From positions 1-22,169 of the forward strand of contig JAHEBK010000002.1 of assembly GCA_024642295.1 (NCBI GenBank): 22,169 bases of DNA. The letters run 5' to 3'. This DNA comes from Flavobacterium sp. (lineage in GTDB: Bacteria > Bacteroidota > Bacteroidia > Flavobacteriales > Flavobacteriaceae). How positions within the stretch are numbered: the first letter of the stretch is position 1; each line of letters starts with the position of its first letter. The notes under the pieces were generated by a model. That model made no database searches. It was not told the origin of the DNA and saw only the letters and a list, made by a program, of their open reading frames with translations. Below, one piece after another: positions 8,441 through 19,000 of the stretch. The position numbers were made by a program, and so were the translations under genes.

Positions 8441-10804
8441 TTATTTGCTTTTTTCTAATACTATTTTTTTTCCTACATTGATTGAAGTTTTCATCAATTT
8501 TTTATCCTCAGATGAGTTTCCTGTCATTATAGTAAATGTTCCTTCTTCGACTACAAAATTATAATCAACATCATACATCGCTAAACTTTCGGCACTAATC
8601 TCTAGTGTCACAGTTTTTGTTTCGCCAGCTTGAAGCGCGACTCTTTTATACCCTTTTAATTCTTTTACAGGTCTTGTAAACGAACTCACATCATCTCTAA
8701 TGTACAATTGAACGACTTCTTCACCAAATCTTTGTCCAGTATTTTTAACGTCAACTGAAACAGAAATTTTATCATCCTTTCCTATAAATTCTTTTTTTGA
8801 AACTTTTGGTGCTGAAAAGTTAAAAGTAGTATAACTTAATCCGTATCCAAAAGGATGCAAAGGTACTTTTGGATCAGAATTGTATTTATGGATATAAGAG
8901 GTAGGTTTGTAATTATAAACCATTTGTAATTGTCCTACGCTACGCGGAATAGTCAAAGGTAATTTTCCACTTGGGTTTAGTTTTCCAAATAAAATCTCAG
9001 CAGTTGCCTGACCTGCAAAAGCTCCTGTTTCCCATGTGTTTAAAACTGCCGAAGCACGCTGCTCTAATTCAGGTTCTGCAATGGGGCTTCCACTTACATA
9101 TACAACAATTACAGGCTTCCCTAAATCAAGTATTTTATTAGCCAATTTCATTTGGTTTCCAGACAGTTTCAAAGTCGCACGGTCAATGTTTTCACCTGTT
9201 GTTTTACGACTCCAATCGTGACGAAAAGAGTTTTCACCTAACACTAAAACAGTGATATCTGCCTCCGACGCTTTATCAGTAGCCACTTTAATTTTATCAT
9301 CCGTTATTTCTTTTGAACGGTCACCAGAATCATAATAATTTACTTTATAGCCATTTTCAAAACCAATTTTAGTGATTCCCTCAACCATTGTGATGACATT
9401 TTCCTCTGGTTGTGGTGAAACCCAGTCTCCTAAAGTAGTTTGGTTATTTGCATTAGGTCCAGTGATGAAAATAGTTTTTCCATTACCATTTGCTAGAGGC
9501 AAAATGTTTTTTGGATTGGTTTGTAATACAATTGCTTTTCGTGCTTGCTCCAATGCGTTTTGCTGGTGTGATGTTGTAAAATTTACTTCTTTAGCTTTGG
9601 CAACATTTACAAAAGGGTTTTCAAATAATCCTAAACGGAATTTAGCTTCTAAAATTTTTCTACAAGCAAAATTCACCCTTGAAATATCAATTTTCCCTTC
9701 TTTAACCAATTCAATTACATATTTATCAAATAAAGGTCCATGCATATTCATGTCCATACCTGCATTAACTGAAAATTGAACTGCTTCTTTAAAATCTTTG
9801 GCAACATGATGCCAAATGGCGATACGTGAAATATCATTCCAGTCACTCACATAAAAACCTTTGAAATTCCAACGCGTACGCATTAAATCAGTCATCATAG
9901 ATTTATCCATGTGTCCAGGCATTCCAGCTACTTCATTATGTGCTGCCATAATAGAAAAGATATTTGCTTCTTTTACAGCTCTTCGATAAGGAGGTAAGAA
10001 AATTTCGTAGATGGTTCTTTTAGACACATCAGTTGGCGAAGCGTTTAATCCGTTGATAGAAGAACTACCTGCGATAAGGTGTTTTGCACAAGCAACGACA
10101 CTATTCGTTCCTGTAAAATCATCTGATTGTAATCCTGTAATAGTAGCAATTCCCATGTTCCCTACTAAATAAGGGTCTTCACCATAAGTTTCTCCAGTAC
10201 GTCCCCATCTTGGATCACGCAACACATCGATATTTGGTGTGAAAGACCAATGCATACCATTTGCTCTCATTTCCAAAGCCGTTTGTCTTCCACCTTCTTT
10301 CACCAAGGCATCATCAAATGTAGCCGCTTGTGAAATAGGCGATGGGTAAATGGTAGAACCACTAACCAATCCATTGCCATGAATGGCATCAATCCCAATT
10401 AACAAAGGAATTTTTAAAGGGGATTGTTGTGCTAACTTTTGCAACTCATTAGCTTCCTCAGGTGTGACAACATGAAGAAACGAACCTATTTTACCTTCTG
10501 TTGTAAGACGTGCAATATCACCCGTTTTTAAACCTGGATAAAAACCAAGAGCATCATTTTTTTCTAACTCCTCAGGACTTAATTCAGATTCAGCTGCCTT
10601 CATGTGTTCTAATCCCACATACTGGCACATTTGATATACTTTGTCCTCTAGGGTCATACGTGACATTAAATCATCTAAACGCTTTTCAATGGAAGCATTT
10701 GGATTTAAATAAGTCGCATTTGTGCTTTTCACACTAGATGTTTTCGATTTGCATGAAAATAGCAGTAAAGCAGAAACTACTATTAAAGATGAGATTATTT
10801 TCAA
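8441..10804 (-). CDS. Glycoside hydrolase family 3 lipoprotein (BglX-like beta-glucosidase/beta-xylosidase)
   Basis: An exo-acting beta-glycosidase of 787 aa, anchored by a lipoprotein signal (MKIISSLIVVSALLLFSC, Cys18). Domains in order: the GH3 N-terminal barrel (about residues 35-385) with RDPRWGRTGETYGEDP, KHLIAGSSS and the catalytic nucleophile Asp321 in YVSDW; the alpha/beta sandwich (about 425-640) with TVLVLGE and PVIVVYVSGSP; and a C-terminal fibronectin III-like domain (about 690-775) with VKNTGQRFGEEVVQLYI. This is the BglX-type arrangement. GH3 enzymes of this shape cleave non-reducing beta-linked glucose or xylose; beside a GH10, a beta-xylosidase role is attractive but is inference. 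It follows susD by 22 bp and precedes a sulfatase by 1 bp, so it is in the susCD operon and probably acts on imported oligomers in the periplasm. Confidence 0.95.
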   Translation of the reverse strand: MKIISSLIVVSALLLFSCKSKTSSVKSTNATYLNPNASIEKRLDDLMSRMTLEDKVYQMCQYVGLEHMKAAESELSPEELEKNDALGFYPGLKTGDIARLTTEGKIGSFLHVVTPEEANELQKLAQQSPLKIPLLIGIDAIHGNGLVSGSTIYPSPISQAATFDDALVKEGGRQTALEMRANGMHWSFTPNIDVLRDPRWGRTGETYGEDPYLVGNMGIATITGLQSDDFTGTNSVVACAKHLIAGSSSINGLNASPTDVSKRTIYEIFLPPYRRAVKEANIFSIMAAHNEVAGMPGHMDKSMMTDLMRTRWNFKGFYVSDWNDISRIAIWHHVAKDFKEAVQFSVNAGMDMNMHGPLFDKYVIELVKEGKIDISRVNFACRKILEAKFRLGLFENPFVNVAKAKEVNFTTSHQQNALEQARKAIVLQTNPKNILPLANGNGKTIFITGPNANNQTTLGDWVSPQPEENVITMVEGITKIGFENGYKVNYYDSGDRSKEITDDKIKVATDKASEADITVLVLGENSFRHDWSRKTTGENIDRATLKLSGNQMKLANKILDLGKPVIVVYVSGSPIAEPELEQRASAVLNTWETGAFAGQATAEILFGKLNPSGKLPLTIPRSVGQLQMVYNYKPTSYIHKYNSDPKVPLHPFGYGLSYTTFNFSAPKVSKKEFIGKDDKISVSVDVKNTGQRFGEEVVQLYIRDDVSSFTRPVKELKGYKRVALQAGETKTVTLEISAESLAMYDVDYNFVVEEGTFTIMTGNSSEDKKLMKTSINVGKKIVLEKSK

Positions 10805-10826
10805 TTTGTTTTCTATTTAATTTATA

Positions 10827-12524
10827 TTATTGACTTATCAAATTATTAGTAGATATCTCTGATAATGGAGTTGGAATTTTCATTTGAGTTTCAATATTTG
10901 TAAAAATTATATCAGATGTACTGCCAAAAAATGTTGTAGCATCATTATGATGGTTGATTTGTTCTTGGAAACGACCTAAACCGCGTCTTCTCATGTCAAA
11001 CCATTCGTGACCTTCACCATTTAATTCGTATTCACGTTCTTTCATTATTCTTTCGCGAAATACTGTTTTTGTTGGTACTGATGTAGTTGTCCAATCCGCT
11101 GGCTGAGTTGTAGTACCAGTACTTGTCGTTCTTGCTCTTAATAATACTTTATTAACAAAAGTATAAGCGGCAGTAGGACCTGTAAGTTCATTCTCAACCT
11201 CTGCTCTTAATAATAAAATATCAGCATAACGCAACAAAGTAAGGTTTCTAAAAGTAGTTGTTCCATCATAAGTCAAATCACCATACTTATTTAACGCAGC
11301 ATAAGAGAAATTTCCTGATTTTTGACGAGGGAAAAGGTTTTGTGTTGAACCATCCGAAGTTTTAGTGTACGTATTGTATACATAAGTAGCATTTATTCTA
11401 GGATCGGCTACGGTACTCACTAAATTAACTAAATTAGCATTAGTTCCCGACTTCCAATAAACAGTTCCATTTACAGTCGCAGAGTTAGCAGTAGTTAAAG
11501 GAATTCCGGAATACTGAATGATATGGTCACTAAACATTTCTTTGTTCGGAAGAATACGTCCAAAAGTTGAAATTCCTTTAGGTACACTTGAATGGTCACT
11601 TAATACTACGTCTCTTACGATATCGTTCGTTCTAGCTGCTCCAGTATGTCCGTATTGCAATTCAAAGATAGATTCAGAGGAATTTCTTGCTCCTTCTTTA
11701 AATAAATCAGCATAGGTAGTTGCTAAAGAATAACCTCCAAAATTAATTACATAATCCAATTCTGTTTTTGCTTCTTCCCAAAAGTTAGTTATCGATGCAG
11801 CAGTAATTTCAGCTTCGGTAACAGGATTAAAATTAGCCACTTTTATGGTAGCACTATTTTCACCAGCTAATCGAATGTATACTTTAGCTAAATATCCATT
11901 AGCAGCATATTTCAAAGGTCTGCCTGCAATGTATTGTCCTCTGTCTGGTAATAAATTAGCGGCTTTTTTTAAATCACTAATAATAAGGTTGTATAGTTGT
12001 TCTTTAGTACTTTTAGCAACATGAATATTTTCTTTTGTAGAAGGTTCTAATCTTATTGGCACTTCTTCAAACATTTGAACCAAATCAAAATATACCACTG
12101 CTCTTAAAAAGTAGGCTTGTCCCAAACTAGTATTTTTATTTGAAAGTCCGCTATCCTTAACATTAGCAATCACAATATTGGCTTGATTGATAGTTTGATA
12201 CATCCCCAACCACAAATTCCCTAGATTGATATTATTATTAGTAACATTCAATTGATTCGCATCTGAATTGGCTCCTTGTTTTGAAAAGTATTTTCCTGAA
12301 TGTGGCCATAAAAGCAAACGCATTCTTGCACCATAATAGTCGTATGCTTGTAATTGATAATAAATTCCATTTACAGCTGTTTCTGTTCCTTCTGCTGTTG
12401 AAAAAACTTGATCTTCAGAATATTGATTTTCAGGAGTATCAGTTAGCAAGTCATTACAGCTGCTAAAGGGTAGCGTTATGATAAATAATGCTACTAATTT
12501 TATAAATTTATTTCTATTTTTCAT
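10827..12524 (-). CDS. susD: SusD/RagB-family glycan-binding outer-membrane lipoprotein
   Basis: The surface glycan-binding lid of a SusCD importer, 565 aa. The lipoprotein signal ends at LPFSSC with Cys23 lipidated. Following that, CNDLLTDTPENQYSEDQVF is the classic SusD opening, with the N-terminal TPR-rich region after it (LRAVVYFDLVQMFEEVPI) and the diagnostic C-terminal segment EREYELNGEGHEWFDMRRRG. The end, IPTPLSEISTNN, is a typical SusD close (IP..E...N). It lies 11 bp downstream of susC, as in nearly all such pairs, and the two products form one outer-membrane complex. No SusE/F-like or other surface glycan-binding protein gene follows; the next gene is the GH3. The bound glycan cannot be deduced from sequence. 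Confidence 0.97.
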   Translation of the reverse strand: MKNRNKFIKLVALFIITLPFSSCNDLLTDTPENQYSEDQVFSTAEGTETAVNGIYYQLQAYDYYGARMRLLLWPHSGKYFSKQGANSDANQLNVTNNNINLGNLWLGMYQTINQANIVIANVKDSGLSNKNTSLGQAYFLRAVVYFDLVQMFEEVPIRLEPSTKENIHVAKSTKEQLYNLIISDLKKAANLLPDRGQYIAGRPLKYAANGYLAKVYIRLAGENSATIKVANFNPVTEAEITAASITNFWEEAKTELDYVINFGGYSLATTYADLFKEGARNSSESIFELQYGHTGAARTNDIVRDVVLSDHSSVPKGISTFGRILPNKEMFSDHIIQYSGIPLTTANSATVNGTVYWKSGTNANLVNLVSTVADPRINATYVYNTYTKTSDGSTQNLFPRQKSGNFSYAALNKYGDLTYDGTTTFRNLTLLRYADILLLRAEVENELTGPTAAYTFVNKVLLRARTTSTGTTTQPADWTTTSVPTKTVFRERIMKEREYELNGEGHEWFDMRRRGLGRFQEQINHHNDATTFFGSTSDIIFTNIETQMKIPTPLSEISTNNLISQ

Positions 12525-12535
12525 CGTTTGTTTTT

Positions 12536-15500
12536 TTAGAAAGTTACATTTAAACCAAAAGTGAATGTTCTTTGATTAGGGAAAGAACCCCAATCAATTC
12601 CTGTTCTAGTAGGGTCAAAAGAAAAACTATTTACCTCAGGGTCAAATCCAGAATAATTTGTCAATAGCCATAGATTTTGTCCTGAAAAGGTAAGTTTTAA
12701 ACTATCAATAAAACCTATTTCTTGTACAGGTACATTATACCCTAGTGTAACATAACTCAATCTTAAAAAGCTTCCATCTTCAACTTGACGGTCGTTAAAA
12801 TCAGTGGTATAGTTCGTATTATTAAATCCTCCAACACCTACTAAAGGATAATCTCCATTTGGATTCGTTACGGGATTAAAAGCACCTTTATAAGCATCAG
12901 TAAGTACATTATTTGTAGTGTTGTTAGCGTACCCTAATTCTAAGAAGTTACCATTTGCAATTTGGTTTCCATAAACCCCATTAAACATAGCACTAATAGA
13001 GAAATTTTTGTATTCAAATGAAGAACCAAATCCGAAAGTAAAGTCAGGATTAGGATTCCCAATAATCGTTTTGTCTTTGTCATCAATGTTTCCATCTCCA
13101 TTTTGGTCCACAAAATAAACATCACCAACTCTCAAATCTCTGCCTCCATATTTCAATGGATTTCCAGAAGTAGTTGCTGTTAATTCCTCGTTAGTTCTTA
13201 TAATTCCATTAGTTGCATATCCATAGAACAATCCTACTTGTTGTCCTTCGATAAAAATATTTGCTGGTTGTTTGAAATAAGTACCACCAGAAATTTGTGC
13301 TCCTGTAAAAGCCACAACTGACCCTAAGTTTCCAAACTCTGTAGGCAGTGTTCCTAAGGCTCCAATTTTGTTTCGATTAATTGAAATGTTTGCAAAAAGA
13401 GACCAGTTTGTGTTTTTACCTTTAATGATATCCGCATTTAAAGAAAGTTCCAATCCTCTGTTGTCAATGTTTCCTTTATTAGTAGTTAAATTGTCAAATC
13501 CTGATGAATCTGGAATATCTGCATTTAGTAAAAGATCGGCACTTGTTTTATAATAAGCGTCAAAAGTTCCTGTTAAGCGGTCATTGAAAAAACCAAAATC
13601 AAGTCCTGCATTGTATTGTATGGCAGTTTCCCATTGTAGCGCTAGATTACTTAAATTTGGCGGTATTACAGCAACTAAATTCCCTCCATTAGCATCAGCA
13701 AGTGCCGAATCAGGTCTTGATAATAATCTTAAAGTTCTGTATGAATTAATATTTTGATTTCCAACCTGACCATATCCTAAGCGCAATTTTAAATTTGAAA
13801 GCGTTTCTTTTCCTTTCAAGAAAGACTCCTCACTAACTTTCCAAGCAAAAGCAACTGCTGGGAAATACCCCCATTTTTGCCCCTCAGCAAATTTAGTACT
13901 CCCATCAGCTCTAAAGGTTCCTGTTAATAAGTATTTGTTGTGAAACGTATAATTCAAACGCCCGATAAAAGATGCCAAATTAGGAAATTCACTATCTATA
14001 ATTAGAGGTGTGTTAATTCCCGCAAAAGAGATACCATCAGCTCTTAAAGATTTGTCAGCAAAATTTGACCCTGAGTATTGGGTCGTTCTAACACTCGTTT
14101 TGTCAATGATAAAACCTGCTGTTGCATCAATTTTATTATTTTTATTAAAGTTCTTTTTGAACATTAAGGTATTGTCAACATTGTATCTAAAACGATCCAA
14201 AGTAGAAACTCCAGCCAATCCATTTGCATTTCTACCTTTTAACAAAGCTGTTCCATACCAAAAGCTTCTTTCTTTAGATCTATAGTCACTACCAAAACGC
14301 AGTCTATAACTAAATACTTTTGATATTTTATAATCCAATGTTAAAGCTCCTAATATCCTAATGTCTTTAGCATTATCATCATAATCTGATGTCCATGCTC
14401 TTGGTCCATCAAGGAAGTCGCTCACGTCACCTTGATTTTGATTATTTTCGGCTAAGTTTAAAATAGGAGCAGCCTGTAATACTTGGCGCACCATACTACT
14501 ATTAGTAGATCCGTTTTCATCCGCACCTTTAGAAGAATTTAATTGGGTGTAATTAGCTGAAAATTTAGCGCCTAACTTTAATTTATCTGATAAATCTTGA
14601 TTCAGGTTTATATTAAAGTCTGTAGCTTTAGCTAAAGCATTAGGAAATGTACCTTGATTGTTTGTGAATCCACCAGCGATATAATAATTTCCTTTATCAC
14701 CACCACCCGAGGCTGATAACCTCGTTTTTTTAACAATAGATGTTCTGTAGGTGTCATCTGCCCAATTTACACCGTTAACTTGGTTAGGAGTACCCGCATT
14801 GTAAATTTTATCACCAACAATATCATATGGAGCTACTTGACCTAAAGCCAGTTTCATATTATTTTGATAATCTGCATACTCTTTAGTATCCAAGACTTCA
14901 ATGTTACGTACCACATTTCCTATCCCTAAAGAAGTAGTGAAATTAAATTTAGCATTACCTTTCTTTCCTTTTTTAGTAGTAACAATTACAACTCCATTGG
15001 CAGCCCTAGAACCATAAATAGCCGTTGCCGAAGCATCTTTTAGGATTTCAACACTTTCAATATCTGCTGGGTTAACACCTGGAATACCACCACCCTGAGG
15101 GGATGTAAAACCTGTTAAAGGATTCCCTGTGTCTTCAGTAGCTGAACTTACTATAATTCCATCAATAACATATAATGGTTCCGAGTTTCCTGTTAAACTA
15201 CTAACCCCTCTAATTTTGATAGAGTTAGGCGCGCCAGGTTCAGACCCATTAGCGGTAACCTGTACCCCAGCAGCTCTACCTTTGATGATGTCCTCAATTC
15301 CGTTTGAGTTTTGTGCAATTTCATCCGTTGTTTTAACCGAAGTAACTGCACCTGTAAGGTCTCCCTTTTTTACTGCCCCATAACCTATGACAACAATTTC
15401 GTCTAGTTGGTTTTTACTTTCTTTTAATTCAACTTGAATTTCAGTTTGATTGTAAATGTTTATTTCTTTAGTTACATATCCAATATAGCTTATTGCAATT

Positions 15501-15700
15501 GTAGAAGGTGTTTTTTCTATCGGGATAGCAAAAATACCATCCAGATTAGTCGTGGTTCCTTTGGTTGTCCCTTTTAAAAGAATTGTTGCTCCAGGAAGAG
15601 GCATTTTGTTTTCATCCAAAATGGTACCTCTTAAAGTTTTTTGTGCAAATATAAATGCAGGCAACAAAAATAAGATGAGTAGTAATTTGGTTTGGTTCAT
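12536..15700 (-). CDS. susC: SusC/RagA-family TonB-dependent outer-membrane transporter
   Basis: The channel of a SusCD pair, 1054 aa, importing oligosaccharides across the outer membrane using TonB energy. Residues 1-19 form a signal peptide. Residues about 22-95 form the carboxypeptidase-regulatory-like domain (TLRGTILDENKMPLPGATI) found in SusC proteins. LDEIVVIGYG at 99-108 is the usual boundary and TonB-box region, followed by the plug (DIIKGRAAGVQV, IKIRGVSSLTGNSEPLYVIDG, SVEILKDASATAIYGSRAANGVV). The rest is beta-barrel, ending in an aromatic strand with a terminal Phe (FTFGLNVTF). It is the first gene of the enzyme operon, preceded by a long regulatory gap, and is followed by susD after 11 bp. 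The start at 15700 is set by the signal peptide and homologous length. Confidence 0.97.
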   Translation of the reverse strand: MNQTKLLLILFLLPAFIFAQKTLRGTILDENKMPLPGATILLKGTTKGTTTNLDGIFAIPIEKTPSTIAISYIGYVTKEINIYNQTEIQVELKESKNQLDEIVVIGYGAVKKGDLTGAVTSVKTTDEIAQNSNGIEDIIKGRAAGVQVTANGSEPGAPNSIKIRGVSSLTGNSEPLYVIDGIIVSSATEDTGNPLTGFTSPQGGGIPGVNPADIESVEILKDASATAIYGSRAANGVVIVTTKKGKKGNAKFNFTTSLGIGNVVRNIEVLDTKEYADYQNNMKLALGQVAPYDIVGDKIYNAGTPNQVNGVNWADDTYRTSIVKKTRLSASGGGDKGNYYIAGGFTNNQGTFPNALAKATDFNINLNQDLSDKLKLGAKFSANYTQLNSSKGADENGSTNSSMVRQVLQAAPILNLAENNQNQGDVSDFLDGPRAWTSDYDDNAKDIRILGALTLDYKISKVFSYRLRFGSDYRSKERSFWYGTALLKGRNANGLAGVSTLDRFRYNVDNTLMFKKNFNKNNKIDATAGFIIDKTSVRTTQYSGSNFADKSLRADGISFAGINTPLIIDSEFPNLASFIGRLNYTFHNKYLLTGTFRADGSTKFAEGQKWGYFPAVAFAWKVSEESFLKGKETLSNLKLRLGYGQVGNQNINSYRTLRLLSRPDSALADANGGNLVAVIPPNLSNLALQWETAIQYNAGLDFGFFNDRLTGTFDAYYKTSADLLLNADIPDSSGFDNLTTNKGNIDNRGLELSLNADIIKGKNTNWSLFANISINRNKIGALGTLPTEFGNLGSVVAFTGAQISGGTYFKQPANIFIEGQQVGLFYGYATNGIIRTNEELTATTSGNPLKYGGRDLRVGDVYFVDQNGDGNIDDKDKTIIGNPNPDFTFGFGSSFEYKNFSISAMFNGVYGNQIANGNFLELGYANNTTNNVLTDAYKGAFNPVTNPNGDYPLVGVGGFNNTNYTTDFNDRQVEDGSFLRLSYVTLGYNVPVQEIGFIDSLKLTFSGQNLWLLTNYSGFDPEVNSFSFDPTRTGIDWGSFPNQRTFTFGLNVTF

Positions 15701-15772
15701 AATTTTGTTTGATTAAGTTTATGCTAAATTCGATATTTGGCTCGGTATCAGGGTTGCAAAAAACATCATAAA

Positions 15773-15794
15773 AGGTTTGATAATCGTCAAACCT
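15773..15794. promoter_or_regulatory. Perfect 8-bp inverted repeat upstream of susC, candidate operator
   Basis: AGGTTTGA (15773-15780) and TCAAACCT (15787-15794) are exact inverted copies around a 6-bp spacer. The site lies 72 bp upstream of the susC start, where an activator site would sit. Part of it (15 bp, 13 identical) recurs at 22030-22044 upstream of the beta-helix gene, in the same orientation toward the gene. No good Bacteroidetes -7 box (TAnnTTTG) was found downstream of it for susC. It is a plausible binding site for the local HTCS or another regulator. Confidence 0.5.
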
Positions 15795-15867
15795 CATGAT
15801 ATTTAATAAAAAAACCGGTAATAAAATGAACTAAGTAACAAGAAAGAATAAATGTCATGTTTTTTAA

Positions 15868-15929
15868 ACCATATAAGATTATTTAAGTTGAGGAGTCTTT
15901 CTCCTATGTTCTTTAATGTCTTATATGGT
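15868..15929. repeat. Long nested inverted repeat upstream of susC
   Basis: ACCATATAAGA (15868-15878) and TCTTATATGGT (15919-15929) are perfect 11-bp inverted copies around a 40-bp spacer. Inside, almost exactly at the same centre, AGGAG (15891-15895) and CTCCT (15901-15905) form a second inverted repeat with a 5-bp loop. The remaining inner flanks are also partly complementary. It lies 168-230 bp upstream of susC and about 107 bp beyond the HTCS stop. On the minus strand no U-tract follows the outer arm, so a standard terminator of the HTCS gene is not well supported; an operator pair or a large transcript stem is possible. Confidence 0.5.
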
Positions 15930-16036
15930 AGAATGTTTTTTTATTGTTTGAAAATACGACACTAAATTTTGACTAGTACTTATGAAAAAATATTAGTCGT
16001 TTTTAATGAGTTAATTACAAATAAAATTCTTTCCTG

Positions 16037-19000
16037 TTATTGCTCTTTTTTTAAACTCTCTAAAAATCCACTTGGAGTTGTATCGTAGAATTTTTTGAAA
16101 GAGGTGCTAAAATATTTTGGGTTTGAAAACCCCGAACGATAGGCTACTTCTTTGATGCTATATTCTCCTTCGATAAGAAGTTTTTTGGCATGCTTTAATT
16201 TGGTATGAATGATAAAATCTTGAGGAGATAAATCAACCAAATTTTTGAGTTTCATATAGAGTGAAGTTCTACTCATACTAAAACTGCCGGATAAGTCATG
16301 AACAGAAAATAGTTCGTTCTCAATATTCTCAAGCACTTTTAATTCTAAGCTACTTAAAAAATCTTGATCATTTTTACTCCTAAATAATGAGGCGTTATCA
16401 GTTTCGGTATCGTGAATATATTTGTCTCTAAGCTTTTTTTGCCATTTTAAAATATTGATCATTTTTGCCAATAAAAACTGAGTATCAATTGGTTTCTCTA
16501 TATATTCTGCGATTCCAGTTTCGATACTTTCCAGTTTTTGTTCTGAATTTTGTAATACAGTAAGCATGAATACCGGAATGTGATTGAGATTAATATCGTC
16601 TTTCAATTGACGAGACATTTGCATTCCATCCATTTCTGGCATAATAAGGTCGGTCAAAATGAGGTCTGGGAAAATTTGGGATGCTTTTTCCAATCCTTCT
16701 TTTCCGTTTTGAGCCTCATAAATCTGAAAGTATACGCCTAAAGTGTTTACAAGAACTGTTCTTAGTTCATCATTATCTTCAACAATTAATATTTTACTAT
16801 CACTAAATTCATCAATATCCAATTGTTCGTTAACAGTGTCAATATTGACAGTATTTTGTAGACTTGACATTTTTTTGTTGTACTCTTGCTCTTGGTTTTT
16901 TAGTAAGATAATAAAGGTTGTTCCTTTGTTTTCTTCACTTTCAAAGCTAATAGTTCCTCCTGTTTTTTCTAACAATTTTTTGGCCATCATTAATCCCAAA
17001 CCAGTTCCTGGACTCTGACTATTAATTACATTGCGAGCTCTATAATAACGCTCCAAAATAAATTTTTGTTGGTCTTTTGGGATTCCAATTCCTTCATCTG
17101 AAATTTCAATCTTCAAGATTTTGGTAGCTGTAGGTTTTAGATTGATGTTGATTTTTCCTCCTTTATGAGAATATTTTATAGCATTAGAAATTAAATTTAA
17201 AAGAATCTTGTCAAAAACATCTTTATCAAAGTAGTAAGGGGTATCACCCCATTCATTATTAAGAGTGATTTTTATGTCTTTCTCTTCTGTTAATGGCGCA
17301 AAGTTGTTGATTCTTTTAAGAATATGACTTTCGAGTTCGATTTTAGATACATCAAGCGCTAAATTGTCTGTTGAAGTCACTTTTTGAAAATTCAGCATTT
17401 GTTCAAAAAGCGAGTTGATTCTTTTAACCGTTGTTTTAATTCTTTTTTTAGACTCATCACCTGAACCCGAACTTTCAGTTACATTATCCAGTGATGCAAT
17501 TAAAATGGTTAGTGGCGTTTTGATTTCATGCGTTATATTGTTGAAAAAGTCAATCTGTTCATCGGCATTTTTGTTTTTAATGATGACACTGGTAAAATGA
17601 ATAATTGCAAATATAATCCCAATCAATATTAGAAAATAAACGACATAGGCTAGAGTAGTAGCCCACCATGGAGATAGAATTTCAATTTTCAAGCTGCGTT
17701 CTTCACCTGGAATGGAATATTTGTTATAGGCTTTGACTTTAAATGTGTAATTGCCAGGACTTAAATTGGTGTAGGTTGCAATAGTTTGAAAATTGGGCGT
17801 TGTCCATTCTTTATCAAAACCTTCTAATTTCCATGAATATTTGACTTTTGAAGCAGAGCTGTGTGATATTCCTGTAAAACGAATTTCGATAGAATTTTCA
17901 CTATGTTTTAATGTGATAGATTCTGTTTGGTTGATGTGTTTAGGCAATGGTTTGTTGCCTGGTGTTACAATTTTATTTGAAATTTTTAAAAGTTCGAATT
18001 CTATTTTAGGTTTGTAGTTTTGTGATTTAATAGCGTTAGGATTAAATAATGTAATACCATCGATGCCACCAAAAGCAAAAACACTATCGCTAATTTTTTT
18101 ATAACTTCCATAATTGTATTCCGTACTAGAAAGTCCATCTTTTTTGTCAAAAATATTAATGATGGTATCTTTGGGAGTTGTTGTAATGTGTGCCAGCCCT
18201 TTTGTGGTACTTACCCATAGATTGGAATCGTTTATTGAAATGATTCCTTGTACAATGTCAGATGGCATTCCTGATGCGATGGTTAGTTTTTTTATTGTTT
18301 TATTTTCAGGATTATAATAAACCAATCCGTCTCCATTACTTGCAATTATTAATCTTTTGTCTTTCGTTTCATAAACAGAATTAATAGTTGAAAAAGCCAG
18401 TCCTTTATTTTTATTAGGATTTAATGGCCCTATTAAGTTAAATTCTTTTTTCGCAGGGTTAATGTCGTAAATACCGTTTTTACCAGCGGCTAGAATATGA
18501 CCATTTTGCGTTTCACAAATGGATCTAACGGTTTGAATAGGGTAGCTGTAAATTTGGTTTTTAGGACTTATAACAGTTATATTCCCTTCAATTCCACCCA
18601 CCCAAATATTTTTGTTAGAATCTTTAAAAATGCTATACACTTTAATGTGTATGTTCTTGTAATGTTCTATTTTTAAGGTATTAGTATTTATTTTAAACAA
18701 ACCGCTATTATAGGTTCCAACCCACATATATTCGTTATCAGCTTGAAAAGCTAGTACAATATCTTGTGTGCCTGCAATTTGATTAGAGAGGTTGTTTAAA
18801 TGGCGCCAATTATTGCTTTTGTTGTCTAAAATACTTACCCCTTTTGTTGTTCCAAACCATAACTTCCCATTTTGATCCTTAGAAATTGCTCTAGTAAAAT
18901 TAGACACAATACTATTGCTGTAATTGATCTGATGTTGGATTTTATGAAAGGGTAATTTATTGGAATCCATGTAATTGATGCCTCCACCATAAGTCGCAAT

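Noticed and set aside
1..15700. Ulvan utilization locus
   Set aside because: Sulfatases resembling S1_7 and S1_8 occur in ulvan loci, but no ulvan lyase, GH105, GH88, GH78 or GH39 gene is present in the window.
15612..15797. A 61-codon minus-strand frame across the susC start, a possible leader peptide
   Set aside because: It runs 89 bases into susC in another frame, has no signal or family resemblance, and its start lies within the shared-box region.
15868..15942. Rho-independent terminator for the HTCS gene
   Set aside because: The HTCS is read on the minus strand, where the outer stem is followed by TTAAAAAA rather than a U-run; the T-run lies on the plus-strand side, where no gene exists.
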